Assembly (NCBI RefSeq): GCF_001909055.1 | Contig: NZ_LVWI01000058.1 | Span: 1-53,468 of the forward strand | Reading direction: 5' to 3' | DNA length: 53,468 nucleotides | From: Paenibacillus helianthi | GTDB taxonomy: Bacteria > Bacillota > Bacilli > Paenibacillales > Paenibacillaceae | In this document: in pieces, positions 44,819 through 52,414 of the stretch | How the letters are laid out: each line of letters starts with the position of its first letter | Numbering within the stretch: the first letter of the stretch is position 1 | The notes under the pieces: generated by a model | The model's database searches: none | Told to the model about the DNA's origin: nothing | Seen by the model: the letters and a program-made list of their open reading frames with translations, nothing else | Made by a program: the position numbers and the translations under genes

Positions 44819-45152
44819 CTGCCTTTGTTTAGCCCACTTCCAGCCTGGGCTACTCATTCAAAGGTATTTCTACCTTTGTTTCGCCCACTTCCAGCCTCGG
44901 CGCGTCATTCAAAGGTATTTCTACCTTTGTTACGCCCACTTCCAGCCTCGGCGCGTCATTCAAAGGTATTTCTACCTTTGTTTCGCCCACTTCCAGCCTC
45001 GGCGCGTCATTCAAAGGTATTTCTACCTTTGTTTCGCCCGCTTCCAGCCTTGGAGCGTCATTCAAAGGTATTTCTACCTTTGTTTCGCCCACTTCCAGCC
45101 CCGGCGCGTCATTCAAAGGTATTTCTACCTTTGTTTCGCCCGCTTCCCGCGC
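44819..45152. repeat. Six-copy 51-bp minisatellite with a GAAA-loop hairpin in each unit
   Basis: Near-perfect tandem units of exactly 51 bp. Each contains AAAGGTATTTCTACCTTT, at 44860, 44911, 44962, 45013, 45064 and 45115. Transcribed with the hem operon (minus strand) each would fold as AAAGGUA-GAAA-UACCUUU, a 7-bp stem with a GNRA tetraloop. A partial copy lies at the hemC side. Because 51 is divisible by three, several frames are open; the minus-strand frame 44850-45167 encodes a 17-residue repeat (APRLEVGETKVEIPLND) but has no ribosome binding site. The remaining parts of the 44787-45278 gap show nothing else. Confidence 0.93.
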
Positions 45153-45278
45153 AGGCACCTGCGTCACATTTGACGAAAATCATAACTCACACATTTAGAG
45201 TCATCAGGCACGTTTTCCTCTAGCCTAACGCCTTCCTTCAGCCTGACCTATTCCTCCAGACTGCCAGCAGTTCACTGC

Positions 45279-45926
45279 TTATTCTTCTAAACTTCGGGTG
45301 ATCCAGTCGTCGATCTCGTCCGCACCCCACTCTATAAAGGTGCCCTGTCGCATCTCATTCAACACATCAACTTCGCCTAGCCTGCGCAGAAGCCGTCCAC
45401 GCAGCTCCGGCGGCAGTTCCCTGCGCTTGATCTCGGTCCGCAGGCTGTGTAACCAGTCCAGATAGGGCTCATACTCTTCGCCCAGAATCCCAGCCAGCTG
45501 CTCCGTGATCTTCGCAGCTGCCGACGGTCCCGCGCCTGAAGTCGACACGGCGACCGTTAGCCGCCCCCGGCGAAGCACGCCGGGGGTAATGAAGCTGCCC
45601 GCCTCGGCCCGGCTGGCTACATTCACCGGAAGGCCCAGGCTGCGCGCCTCCCGGGCCACCGACTCATTCACCGCCGCATCGTTGCTGGCGGCGTAGACCA
45701 GGAATGCCCCCCGTATATCCCCGGGGGCATAGGGGCGGCTGATCCAACTCAGCCGCCCCGCTTCAGCCAGGGCGGCTAACGTCCCGGTCAGCGAAGGGCT
45801 GACCAGAACCACCGCCGCCCCGGCTTCTATAAGCGCGACCACCTTGCGCTCCGCCACCGCGCCGCCGCCAATGACAACCACACGCTGGTCCTGTAGCTCC
45901 AGCATAATGGGAAAATACTTCACCAT
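45279..45926 (-). CDS. sirC: Precorrin-2 dehydrogenase (siroheme synthesis)
   Basis: 215 aa. NAD-binding Rossmann start VVVIGGGAVAERKVVALIEAGA, then VYAASNDAAVNESVAREA and the diagnostic GSFITPGVLRRGRLTVAVSTSGAGPSAA region (given here only for position, about 110-137). Oxidises precorrin-2 to sirohydrochlorin. CobA in the fused gene downstream supplies the substrate. No SirB-type ferrochelatase gene is visible in the window. GGAG nine bases before the ATG. Some members of this family also chelate iron; that is not shown here. Confidence 0.9.
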   Translation of the reverse strand: MVKYFPIMLELQDQRVVVIGGGAVAERKVVALIEAGAAVVLVSPSLTGTLAALAEAGRLSWISRPYAPGDIRGAFLVYAASNDAAVNESVAREARSLGLPVNVASRAEAGSFITPGVLRRGRLTVAVSTSGAGPSAAAKITEQLAGILGEEYEPYLDWLHSLRTEIKRRELPPELRGRLLRRLGEVDVLNEMRQGTFIEWGADEIDDWITRSLEE

Positions 45927-46457
45927 CCAGCCACACTCCTACTCCTGCCACCAACACATCCACTAGCCTGTAACGCAAATCCAACCGTGTACAACGCACA
46001 TTAGATTCCCGTACCCGCTCCAGGAGAATTTATCGTCAATTCAATCTATCGCGTACATCGAGCCCACTAACGCATATATCAAGCCCTTCATCGCAACACC
46101 CGCAAAAACCAGCAGGAACCCCTCCACTTCATCCGAACCAGTATCAAAATTCCCGCACCCGCGTTACCCGAATTTCACCGTCAATCCAATCTCAATTTTA
46201 CTACTGTCAAGGCCAAATAGAACCCCTTCAGATATCATTCTTTCTTATACTTACCTCGGGCGGTGACCTGTCAACCTCAGCTTTACTGACAGCATGTGGA
46301 TGGTTAGCACACTTATAGCCCTATAGATGAACTTAGATTTCATAAAAGAAGGGCTAATTTCTCACTTTCGTTCATTGTCACTTAATATGAAGTGTCACTC
46401 CACAAGGTAAGCCGTTACTTTCACCCCAAAGAACATCAGTCTCCACATAGCACTCCC
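45927..46457. other. 531-bp gap inside the hem operon with diverged repeats
   Basis: No gene is supported. A 40-bp segment at 46008-46047 recurs at 46152-46192 (both CCCG-ACCCGC ... GAATTT ... CGTCAAT-CAATCT). A stretch near 46110-46135 resembles the 30-bp repeat family seen after cobA/hemD. On the minus strand TTGACA (46269-46274) and TATAAG (46244-46249) with a 19-nt spacer could be an internal promoter for sirC-hemC, but the spacing is poor. Confidence 0.5.
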
Positions 46458-47291
46458 CTAGCCCCCCCAGCCGTGAAACTCCGACCAGGAATTGAGCAAA
46501 AAATTCAAAATAATGAACCCGTACCCGGCAATAGCCCAGCGGGCCATAGAGGTGCCGCTGCGGCGGGCAGAGCGCTTGAGGAAGATATAGGCAATGTAGA
46601 CCGCAAGCCCAATCAGGGTGGTCAGCACCTTAGAATCCTGAAACAATGGAGTCCGCCCTTCAGCAATAATCGACATTCCGGCCAGCACCAGCGAAGCCAG
46701 CAGCAGGGGAACCCCAGCCAGAATCGCGGTATATGAATATTTGTCCATGGTCTCAAGGCTCGGCAGACGGCGGATGCGATCATCCCATTTTTTGTGCTTC
46801 AGCCGCGTATGCAGGAATAGATACATTATGGCAAACACCGTTCCCAGTGTCAGGGCGGCAAAGCTCAGGTTGGCCAAAATGATATGCATCGCCAGCCACC
46901 CGTGCACCGCACTCCAGCTCTGCAGTGTATGATCCTCGGCAGTCAGCCAGACCCTGTTCAGCAGGAAGACACTGAAGCCTGCCATGCTGAGCAGCAGAAT
47001 CGTAAATTCTCCGCCTCGGGTGTAGGCAATCGCAAGTGAGGTCAGCACAATAATGAAGGAGAACCAGAACAGGAAATCATACGGTGTAAAAATCGGCAAA
47101 CCGTTCTCCTGTGAGAAGCGGATCGCCAGACCGGAAGATTGCAAAAGGCCAACAAAAACAAGAAGCCCTGTGCCCAGCCGCTTCCCGCCCGGATTCCGCT
47201 TAAGGCAATCCGAGAAAACAAACAGCAGGCTCAGGGCATATAGCAGCAGAGCTGTATCATATATTCCATTCAGCAGTTGCATCTGGTTCAC
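46458..47291 (-). CDS. hemX: HemX / CcsA-type cytochrome c assembly membrane protein
   Basis: 277 aa with eight predicted membrane segments. The motif SWSAVHGWLAMHIILANLSFA with its histidines and the C-terminal WSEFHGWGG place it in the CcsA/HemX family. In B. subtilis HemX lowers the HemA level; it is encoded directly after hemA as here. Overlaps the hemA stop by 4 bases, giving coupled translation. Confidence 0.9.
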   Translation of the reverse strand: MNQMQLLNGIYDTALLLYALSLLFVFSDCLKRNPGGKRLGTGLLVFVGLLQSSGLAIRFSQENGLPIFTPYDFLFWFSFIIVLTSLAIAYTRGGEFTILLLSMAGFSVFLLNRVWLTAEDHTLQSWSAVHGWLAMHIILANLSFAALTLGTVFAIMYLFLHTRLKHKKWDDRIRRLPSLETMDKYSYTAILAGVPLLLASLVLAGMSIIAEGRTPLFQDSKVLTTLIGLAVYIAYIFLKRSARRSGTSMARWAIAGYGFIILNFLLNSWSEFHGWGG

Positions 47292-48679
47292 CCGCCCAGC
47301 AGGCCTGCCGGAGCGAACACCGACTTCGGCAGCGTATACTCGCTGGCGGAATCGCGTTCAGCTTCCTTTCGTTCCGGCTCTGCAGAACTTCCGTCGTCTA
47401 TCCCTGTGCCAAGCTGCTCCTGAAGCGCAAAGATTTGTGTAAAATACTCCAGCGCTTCGTTTCCTTGCTTGCCGCCGGACAGCTCCTTAATGACATTGAT
47501 CGGATCATGCATCATCTGATTGACAATGCTCTTCGTGAGACGGCGGATAACCTTGCGCTGATGCTCGTCCAGTTCCGGCAGCTTATTGAAGAGACTATCC
47601 ATCGTATCTTCATATATACCATTGGATTTATCCTGCAGCGCACGGATCACCGGCCGGACCCCCATGGTCTTCAGCCACATCTGGAAATCTTCCAGCTCGG
47701 CTTCGATCATAACCTCGATCTTGGCGGCCTCTGTACGGCGCATTTCCAGGTTGGTCTCTACAATGCCTTCCAGATCGTCAATATCGTACAGGAACACATC
47801 CGGGACGCTCGCCGCCGCCGGGTCAATATCACGAGGCACAGCTATATCAATCATGAACAGCGGACGCGATGGGCGGCGCTTCATATTCTCAGCCACTTGA
47901 GCCGCTGTCAGGACATAGCCATCCGCTCCCGTCGAGCTGATCACAATATCCACTTCATCGAGGTGCTGTAAGGCTTGCTCAATCGTGCTCGGCTTGCCCG
48001 AGAACTTCTCGGCAAGCTCCACAGCACGCGACAGCGTCCGGTTGGCGACAATCACTTCCGCCGCGCCGCTGCTGTACAGATGCTTCACCGTCAGCTCGCT
48101 CATTTTGCCGGCGCCAAGAATCAGCACTCTTTTGCCGGAGAACATGCCAAAGATCCGCTTGCCCAGCTCCACAGCCGCATAGCTGACAGATACTGCACTC
48201 TCGCCAATCGATGTTTCGCTGTGAGCGCGTTTGCCCAGTGTAACCGCCTGCTTGAACAGCCGGTTGAACCAGGTTCCTGTCACCCCTTCGCCCTGGGCAG
48301 TCAAAAAAGCACTGCGCACCTGTCCCAGGATCTGCGTCTCACCGATCACCATAGAATCCAGACCGCAGGTTACGCGGAAGAGATGGGCAATCGCCTGCTC
48401 GTCTTCATATATATACATATGCTGTGCAAAAACATCGCTTTTCACTCCAAACCACTGCTCCATATAGCTGCGGATGAAATATCCGCACATGTGAAGCCGG
48501 TCCACAACCACATAAATTTCTGTCCGGTTGCAGGTAGCAACGACGACCCCTTCCAACACGCTTTTGGTCTGCATCAGCTGATGTAACGCCGCAGGCAGAT
48601 CCCTCTCGGCAAAAGCGAACTGTTCCCTGACCTCTACGGGTGCCGTGCGGTAATTCAGGCCAACGACGACAATATGCAT
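47288..48679 (-). CDS. hemA: Glutamyl-tRNA reductase
   Basis: 463 aa. Catalytic Cys50 in VVVATCNRTEIYVV; GLDSMVIGETQILGQV; NADPH-binding VLILGAGKMSELTVKHL; C-terminal dimerisation helix (LTKSIVNQMMHDPINVIKEL). It reduces Glu-tRNA to glutamate-1-semialdehyde, the first and normally regulated step of heme synthesis. It is first in the order hemA-hemX-sirC-hemC-cobA/hemD-hemB-hemL-rluA. Confidence 0.97.
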   Translation of the reverse strand: MHIVVVGLNYRTAPVEVREQFAFAERDLPAALHQLMQTKSVLEGVVVATCNRTEIYVVVDRLHMCGYFIRSYMEQWFGVKSDVFAQHMYIYEDEQAIAHLFRVTCGLDSMVIGETQILGQVRSAFLTAQGEGVTGTWFNRLFKQAVTLGKRAHSETSIGESAVSVSYAAVELGKRIFGMFSGKRVLILGAGKMSELTVKHLYSSGAAEVIVANRTLSRAVELAEKFSGKPSTIEQALQHLDEVDIVISSTGADGYVLTAAQVAENMKRRPSRPLFMIDIAVPRDIDPAAASVPDVFLYDIDDLEGIVETNLEMRRTEAAKIEVMIEAELEDFQMWLKTMGVRPVIRALQDKSNGIYEDTMDSLFNKLPELDEHQRKVIRRLTKSIVNQMMHDPINVIKELSGGKQGNEALEYFTQIFALQEQLGTGIDDGSSAEPERKEAERDSASEYTLPKSVFAPAGLLGG

Positions 48680-48782
48680 CGTTTGTTCACCATCCTAATC
48701 TCTATTCATTGGTGCAGGCACTGTTGCCGCTCATCCGTAATTAGCTGCTGCCACTTTCACAACTTCTATAAACGCTGTGTTA

Positions 48783-48814
48783 AGTATATCACATGAAAAA
48801 GCACCTTTTGACAA
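48783..48814 (-). promoter_or_regulatory. Probable hemA operon promoter (extended -10)
   Basis: Minus-strand TGATATACT is an extended -10 (hexamer 48783-48788). A TTGTCA (48809-48814) lies upstream with a long 20-nt spacer, so the extended -10 probably matters. About 100 nt of leader follow before hemA. Confidence 0.5.
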
Positions 48815-48842
48815 AACCTTTGAACTATTTATGAAATCCAGA

Positions 48843-48857
48843 TAATAATCATTATAA
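48843..48857. promoter_or_regulatory. PerR/Fur-like box upstream of hemA
   Basis: TAATAATCATTATAA differs from the Per box consensus TTATAATNATTATAA at one of 14 defined positions. In B. subtilis PerR represses hemAXCDBL, so this is the expected regulator. The site lies about 55 bp upstream of the proposed -10, further than expected for simple occlusion. Confidence 0.6.
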
Positions 48858-48915
48858 ACAAGCTAAACGTCATTGTCGCCCTTAAAATAGCTCCGTACCG
48901 GTTCAGCAGGAAATA

Positions 48916-48940
48916 TAAAAACCGTGGCAACGCCATGGTT
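48916..48940 (-). terminator. Terminator after the PP2C-like gene
   Basis: AACCATGGC-GTT-GCCACGGTT on the minus strand (48920-48940, one mismatch) followed by TTTTA. Confidence 0.65.
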
Positions 48941-48990
48941 AGGATCGGTTATTTTTAGATTTTTAATCAGCTTACGCTTGGGAAAACCGC

Positions 48991-49833
48991 CTACCCCAAA
49001 TGCAGCACTATACATGTTTTATCATCAGAAACCTTGAGGCGCGGAACCTCCAGCAGCATCCGGTCCTCTTGTTCCTTATCATACAAAGCCCCGGCATACC
49101 CCTCAGCCCCAAGTCTCTCCAGAGCATCCGTCAATTCCGTCCATTTAGATTCTTCGGTGTACAAGCCGTCGCTGAACATATAGAGACTCTCCAGATTCGC
49201 CCGGTTAAACGTTCCTTTCTCCAAAAACTGCGGGAATCGCGGGTCGCCATTTAATACCCCGTAGCCGTCAATCGTATTGGCCAAGTTCCGGTTGCCCGTG
49301 AGGTTAGGTATAAGCGCTCTGCGAAGCTCTGCCGGATCGCTTATGCCTTCGGAGCGAAGCTGCGCCATCTTGTCCAGCGTCTTCCGGTCAACATGCGCCA
49401 ATTGGGGATGGGTCAGCGCTCTGACCGTACCATCCTTATACCTGGCAAGCAGCATACAATCCCCTGCCTGTACGTATTCAACGCTGTATTCATGGATCTG
49501 CACCACGACCAAGGCTGCCGACCACCGATTGGATGCCTCCCCCGTATCCACACCTTCCGCCACCATCTGCTGCCACAGAGCCTGGTTCGCTTCAGTTGCA
49601 GTCTGCTCCAGCTTCCCGTGCGGGTCCATTGTCATAAAATGTGCTGCCGCCAGCTGCGCCGCTATATATCCTCCTGTCTGCCCCTCCGGATTCCGGTATG
49701 GCGAAAGCGAAGTCGCTCCATCCACAACGCCATACACACATCCCTCTTCATGAATGACCAGCGCATCCTCGTTCCACTCCCCATCACCTTTCAGCGAACA
49801 AGTATCCATTTTCCATTGCGAAGCTTCCGGCAT
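48991..49833 (-). CDS. PP2C-family serine/threonine phosphatase-like protein
   Basis: 280 aa from the ATG at 49831-49833. PP2C motifs are present: NEDALVI near the N-terminus, VYGVVDGATSL (metal-binding Asp-Gly), VQAGDCMLLARY, MFSDGLY and a C-terminal SDDKTCIVLHL. It is compact and has no membrane segment, so it is a cytoplasmic metal-dependent phosphatase of unknown target. It is not the PrpC found with PrkC. It stands alone between its own terminator and an AT-rich region. Confidence 0.75.
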   Translation of the reverse strand: MPEASQWKMDTCSLKGDGEWNEDALVIHEEGCVYGVVDGATSLSPYRNPEGQTGGYIAAQLAAAHFMTMDPHGKLEQTATEANQALWQQMVAEGVDTGEASNRWSAALVVVQIHEYSVEYVQAGDCMLLARYKDGTVRALTHPQLAHVDRKTLDKMAQLRSEGISDPAELRRALIPNLTGNRNLANTIDGYGVLNGDPRFPQFLEKGTFNRANLESLYMFSDGLYTEESKWTELTDALERLGAEGYAGALYDKEQEDRMLLEVPRLKVSDDKTCIVLHLG

Positions 49834-50020
49834 CTCAATCACTCTCCCCAGTCACAGTCGTTGTAATCAAATCTAACATATAAATCAAATATTGACACAC
49901 AATATTGCGAATGATAGCATATAACAAATGATATAAGTCACTATCCCTAACATATAAATGAATAATTCCACCCAATTCCCACCTAATGTCACTTTTAATT
50001 CATAATCCCTCTAATTTCAC
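49834..50020. other. AT-rich divergent regulatory region, with a promoter for the purine operon
   Basis: On the plus strand TTGACA (49892-49897), a 17-nt spacer and TAGCAT (49915-49920) could start the riboswitch transcript about 95 bp upstream of the aptamer. A 13-bp direct repeat CTAACATATAAAT occurs at 49873-49885 and 49947-49959. No PurR box (CCGAAC type) is seen. No gene. Confidence 0.4.
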
Positions 50021-50201
50021 ACCCTCTTGTATAAGCTCGTTAATCTGGTATGAGCGTTTCTACAGGCAACCGTAAATTGCCCCAGGCTACAAGAGGCACC
50101 GCAAGGCTGAAGGATATCAAGGCGAGAGCCCGCATGATTTTGGTGCGCTTCTCCGTGATGCCGTTTGCCCTCCAGGTGCCTCTTGTAGTCCGGGTTTTTT
50201 T
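50021..50201 (+). promoter_or_regulatory. Purine-class riboswitch, guanine-type, with unusual J3/1 and ON-type terminator
   Basis: Aptamer: P1 CCTCTTGTA (50023-50031) with TACAAGAGG (50088-50096); P2 GCTCGTT / TATGAGC around L2 AATCTGG; J2/3 GTTTCTAC; P3 GGCAA/TTGCC around the canonical L3 CCGTAAA. The specificity base before the 3' P1 strand is C (50087), the guanine-type choice. Between P3 and that C there are about three extra bases, and the usual A73 is G. Expression platform: 50081-50100 (J3/1, 3' P1 strand and beyond) is complementary over about 20 bp, one mismatch and one G-U, to 50175-50194, followed by seven T residues. Ligand-stabilised P1 would thus compete with the terminator, implying that ligand turns the operon on. 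Confidence 0.85.
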
Positions 50202-50236
50202 GTATATGCTAACACAACTTTTAAGGAGTGAAGACT

Positions 50237-50797
50237 ATGAGCGCATCCTATGCAAGACTCAGCGAATCCATCAGCAACGCTAAAAATGTAAGGATTTATA
50301 TAAATAAAGATACCGCCTATGATTTCAAGCTTTATCCTTTCGGTGAACGCGGCACTTATATTGACCCCGAGCTGATTAGTGAGATCACGGACAGCCTTGC
50401 CGAGAGCATTACGGCGCAGTTCCCTGCTTTTGATTATATCGTATCTCCCGAGCCGGGTGGGCATACCTGGGGGATGCTCGCGGCCTACAAACTGATGAAA
50501 CCGATGAATATCCTGCGTCTCAGTACCGAATTATACGATAACTATGAAGTTAGCATCAAACGCGAGACGGCGTATAATGAGAACTATATCTATTTTGACG
50601 GATTCACTGCCGGGGACCGGGTGCTCCTCGTCGATGATGTGATCAGCTCAGGCGCTACCATCCGCTGCATCGCCCAACAAATGGAACACATGGGCATTCA
50701 GCTTGTCGGCGTTCAGGCGATTCTGGCCAAGGGCGAGCATTACAAACAGCTGGAAATGGATATTGGTGTACCGGTACAAGTCCTGTCAAAAGTATAG
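50237..50797 (+). CDS. Purine-type phosphoribosyltransferase
   Basis: 186 aa from the ATG at 50237 (AAGGAG eight bases upstream). The PRPP-binding signature VLLVDDVISSGAT is clear; the N-terminal half has SPEPGGHTWGMLAAYKL, resembling the loop region of adenine and xanthine phosphoribosyltransferases. Directly behind a purine riboswitch and before IMP dehydrogenase and Hpt, it probably salvages a purine base. Length is close to Apt/Xpt (170-195 aa), but I cannot assign the base; it is not an evident orthologue of B. subtilis Xpt. Confidence 0.8.
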   Translation: MSASYARLSESISNAKNVRIYINKDTAYDFKLYPFGERGTYIDPELISEITDSLAESITAQFPAFDYIVSPEPGGHTWGMLAAYKLMKPMNILRLSTELYDNYEVSIKRETAYNENYIYFDGFTAGDRVLLVDDVISSGATIRCIAQQMEHMGIQLVGVQAILAKGEHYKQLEMDIGVPVQVLSKV

Positions 50798-50829
50798 AAA
50801 AAACAAACCAAGAGAGGGAGCGACCACAC

Positions 50830-52344
50830 ATGGCTTACTATTATGATCAGCCGTCCAGAACGTTCAGCGAATTCCTGCTGGTGCCGAATCTGACGACCAA
50901 AGAATGCATTCCGGGAAATGTCGATCTCAGAACTCCGGTGACCAAATTCCACAAGGGAGAAACGCCAGCCCTGACGATGAACCTCCCCGTGACTTCTGCC
51001 GTAATGCAGGCTGTCTCCGACCATAATATGGCGATTGCCCTGGCCAAAAGCGGCGGAATTTCCTTCATTTATGGCTCGCAGCCGATTGAGCAGCAGGTGG
51101 AGATGGTCCGCAGAGTCAAGAAATTCAAGGCCGGCTTCGTGCTCAGTGATTCCAATCTGCGTCCCGAGGACACCCTGAAGGATGTGCTGGAGCTGAAAGC
51201 CCGCAGCGGCCATTCGACCATCGCGATCACCGACAACGGAGAGCCTACAGGCAAGCTGATGGGCATAGTCACCAGCCGCGATTACCGTGAGAACCGGCTG
51301 CCGCCGGACTGCGCGATTACCGGGTTCATGACACCGCTCGCTTCACTGATCTATGCCAATGAAGGCATCTCCCTGACTGAAGCCAATGACATGATCTGGG
51401 ATCATAAGCTGAACTGTCTGCCGATTGTGAGCAGCAGCGGCCATCTGGTTCATCTCGTTTTCCGCAAGGACTACGACAGCCATCAGGAGTACCCGCTCGA
51501 GCTGCATGACAGCAACAAGCAGCTAATCGTCGGGGCAGGCATCAACTCCAGAGACTATAAGGAACGTGTTCCGGCGCTGGTGGAAGCAGGTGCGGATGTA
51601 CTCTGCATTGACTCTTCGGATGGTTACTCCGAATGGCAGGCCGAGACGATCCACTATATTAAGGAGACTTTTGGGGAGAAAGTGAAGGTTGGCGCAGGCA
51701 ATGTAGTGGACAAGGAAGGCTTCCTCTATCTGGTCGAAGCCGGTGCGGACTTCATCAAGGTCGGCATAGGCGGCGGTTCCATCTGCATCACCCGTGAGCA
51801 AAAAGGCATCGGGCGCGGCCAGGCCTCCTCCGTCATTGAAGTCGCTGAAGCACGCCAGGAATATTACGAGAAAACAGGCATCTACGTCCCGATCTGCTCC
51901 GACGGCGGCATCGTGCATGACTACCATATCGTTCTTGCCCTGGCGATGGGGGCCGACTTCGTGATGCTGGGCCGCTATTTCGCCCGCTTCGATGAAAGCC
52001 CGGGCCGCAAGCTGCTGGTCGGCGGCAACTTCGTGAAGGAGTATTGGGGCGAAGGCTCCAGCCGGGCCCGCAACTGGCAGCGGTACGACTTCGGCAATGC
52101 CGACAAGGAGAGCAAGCTGGAGTTCGAGGAAGGCGTGGATTCCTTCATTCCTTATGCCGGTCGTCTCAAAGATAATCTGGATCTCAGCATCAGCAAAATC
52201 AAATCCACCATGTGCAACTGCGGTGCACTAACCATCCCGCAGCTGCAGCAGCAGGCGAAGATTACCCTTGTCTCATCGACAACCATCTTTGAAGGCGGAG
52301 CACATGATGTTATGCTTAAGGAAAAGGACAGATCATCATCCTGA
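50830..52344 (+). CDS. guaB: IMP dehydrogenase, Tritrichomonas-type
   Basis: 504 aa. Oxidises IMP to XMP with NAD, the committed step to GMP. A TIM-barrel with an inserted CBS pair (about 105-220). The catalytic cysteine is Cys319 in GIGGGSICITREQKGIGRGQ; the flap carries the catalytic Arg418-Tyr419 in SSRARNWQRYDFG, which shows it is a dehydrogenase and not GMP reductase. Numbering and many segments (CIPxNV, GGISFIxGSQ, IVFRKDYD-like, KSTMCNCGALTIPQLQ) coincide with the 503-residue enzyme of the protist T. foetus as I remember it. Second gene of the riboswitch operon; GAGGGAG nine bases before the ATG. Confidence 0.93.
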   Translation: MAYYYDQPSRTFSEFLLVPNLTTKECIPGNVDLRTPVTKFHKGETPALTMNLPVTSAVMQAVSDHNMAIALAKSGGISFIYGSQPIEQQVEMVRRVKKFKAGFVLSDSNLRPEDTLKDVLELKARSGHSTIAITDNGEPTGKLMGIVTSRDYRENRLPPDCAITGFMTPLASLIYANEGISLTEANDMIWDHKLNCLPIVSSSGHLVHLVFRKDYDSHQEYPLELHDSNKQLIVGAGINSRDYKERVPALVEAGADVLCIDSSDGYSEWQAETIHYIKETFGEKVKVGAGNVVDKEGFLYLVEAGADFIKVGIGGGSICITREQKGIGRGQASSVIEVAEARQEYYEKTGIYVPICSDGGIVHDYHIVLALAMGADFVMLGRYFARFDESPGRKLLVGGNFVKEYWGEGSSRARNWQRYDFGNADKESKLEFEEGVDSFIPYAGRLKDNLDLSISKIKSTMCNCGALTIPQLQQQAKITLVSSTTIFEGGAHDVMLKEKDRSSS

Positions 52345-52414
52345 TCATAAGCAGCCCGTGAACACAGAAAGCTTGCTGCGGCGGGATCATTCTGATTCAT
52401 AAGGAGCCCACACA

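Noticed and set aside
44819..45152. CRISPR array
   Set aside because: The units are contiguous 51-bp copies without unique spacers, and no cas genes are nearby.
44541..45173. Plus-strand frame across the 51-bp repeats (FAHFQPRRVIQRYFYLC repeat)
   Set aside because: It is open only because the repeat length is divisible by three; its start lies inside antisense hemC and it lacks a ribosome binding site.
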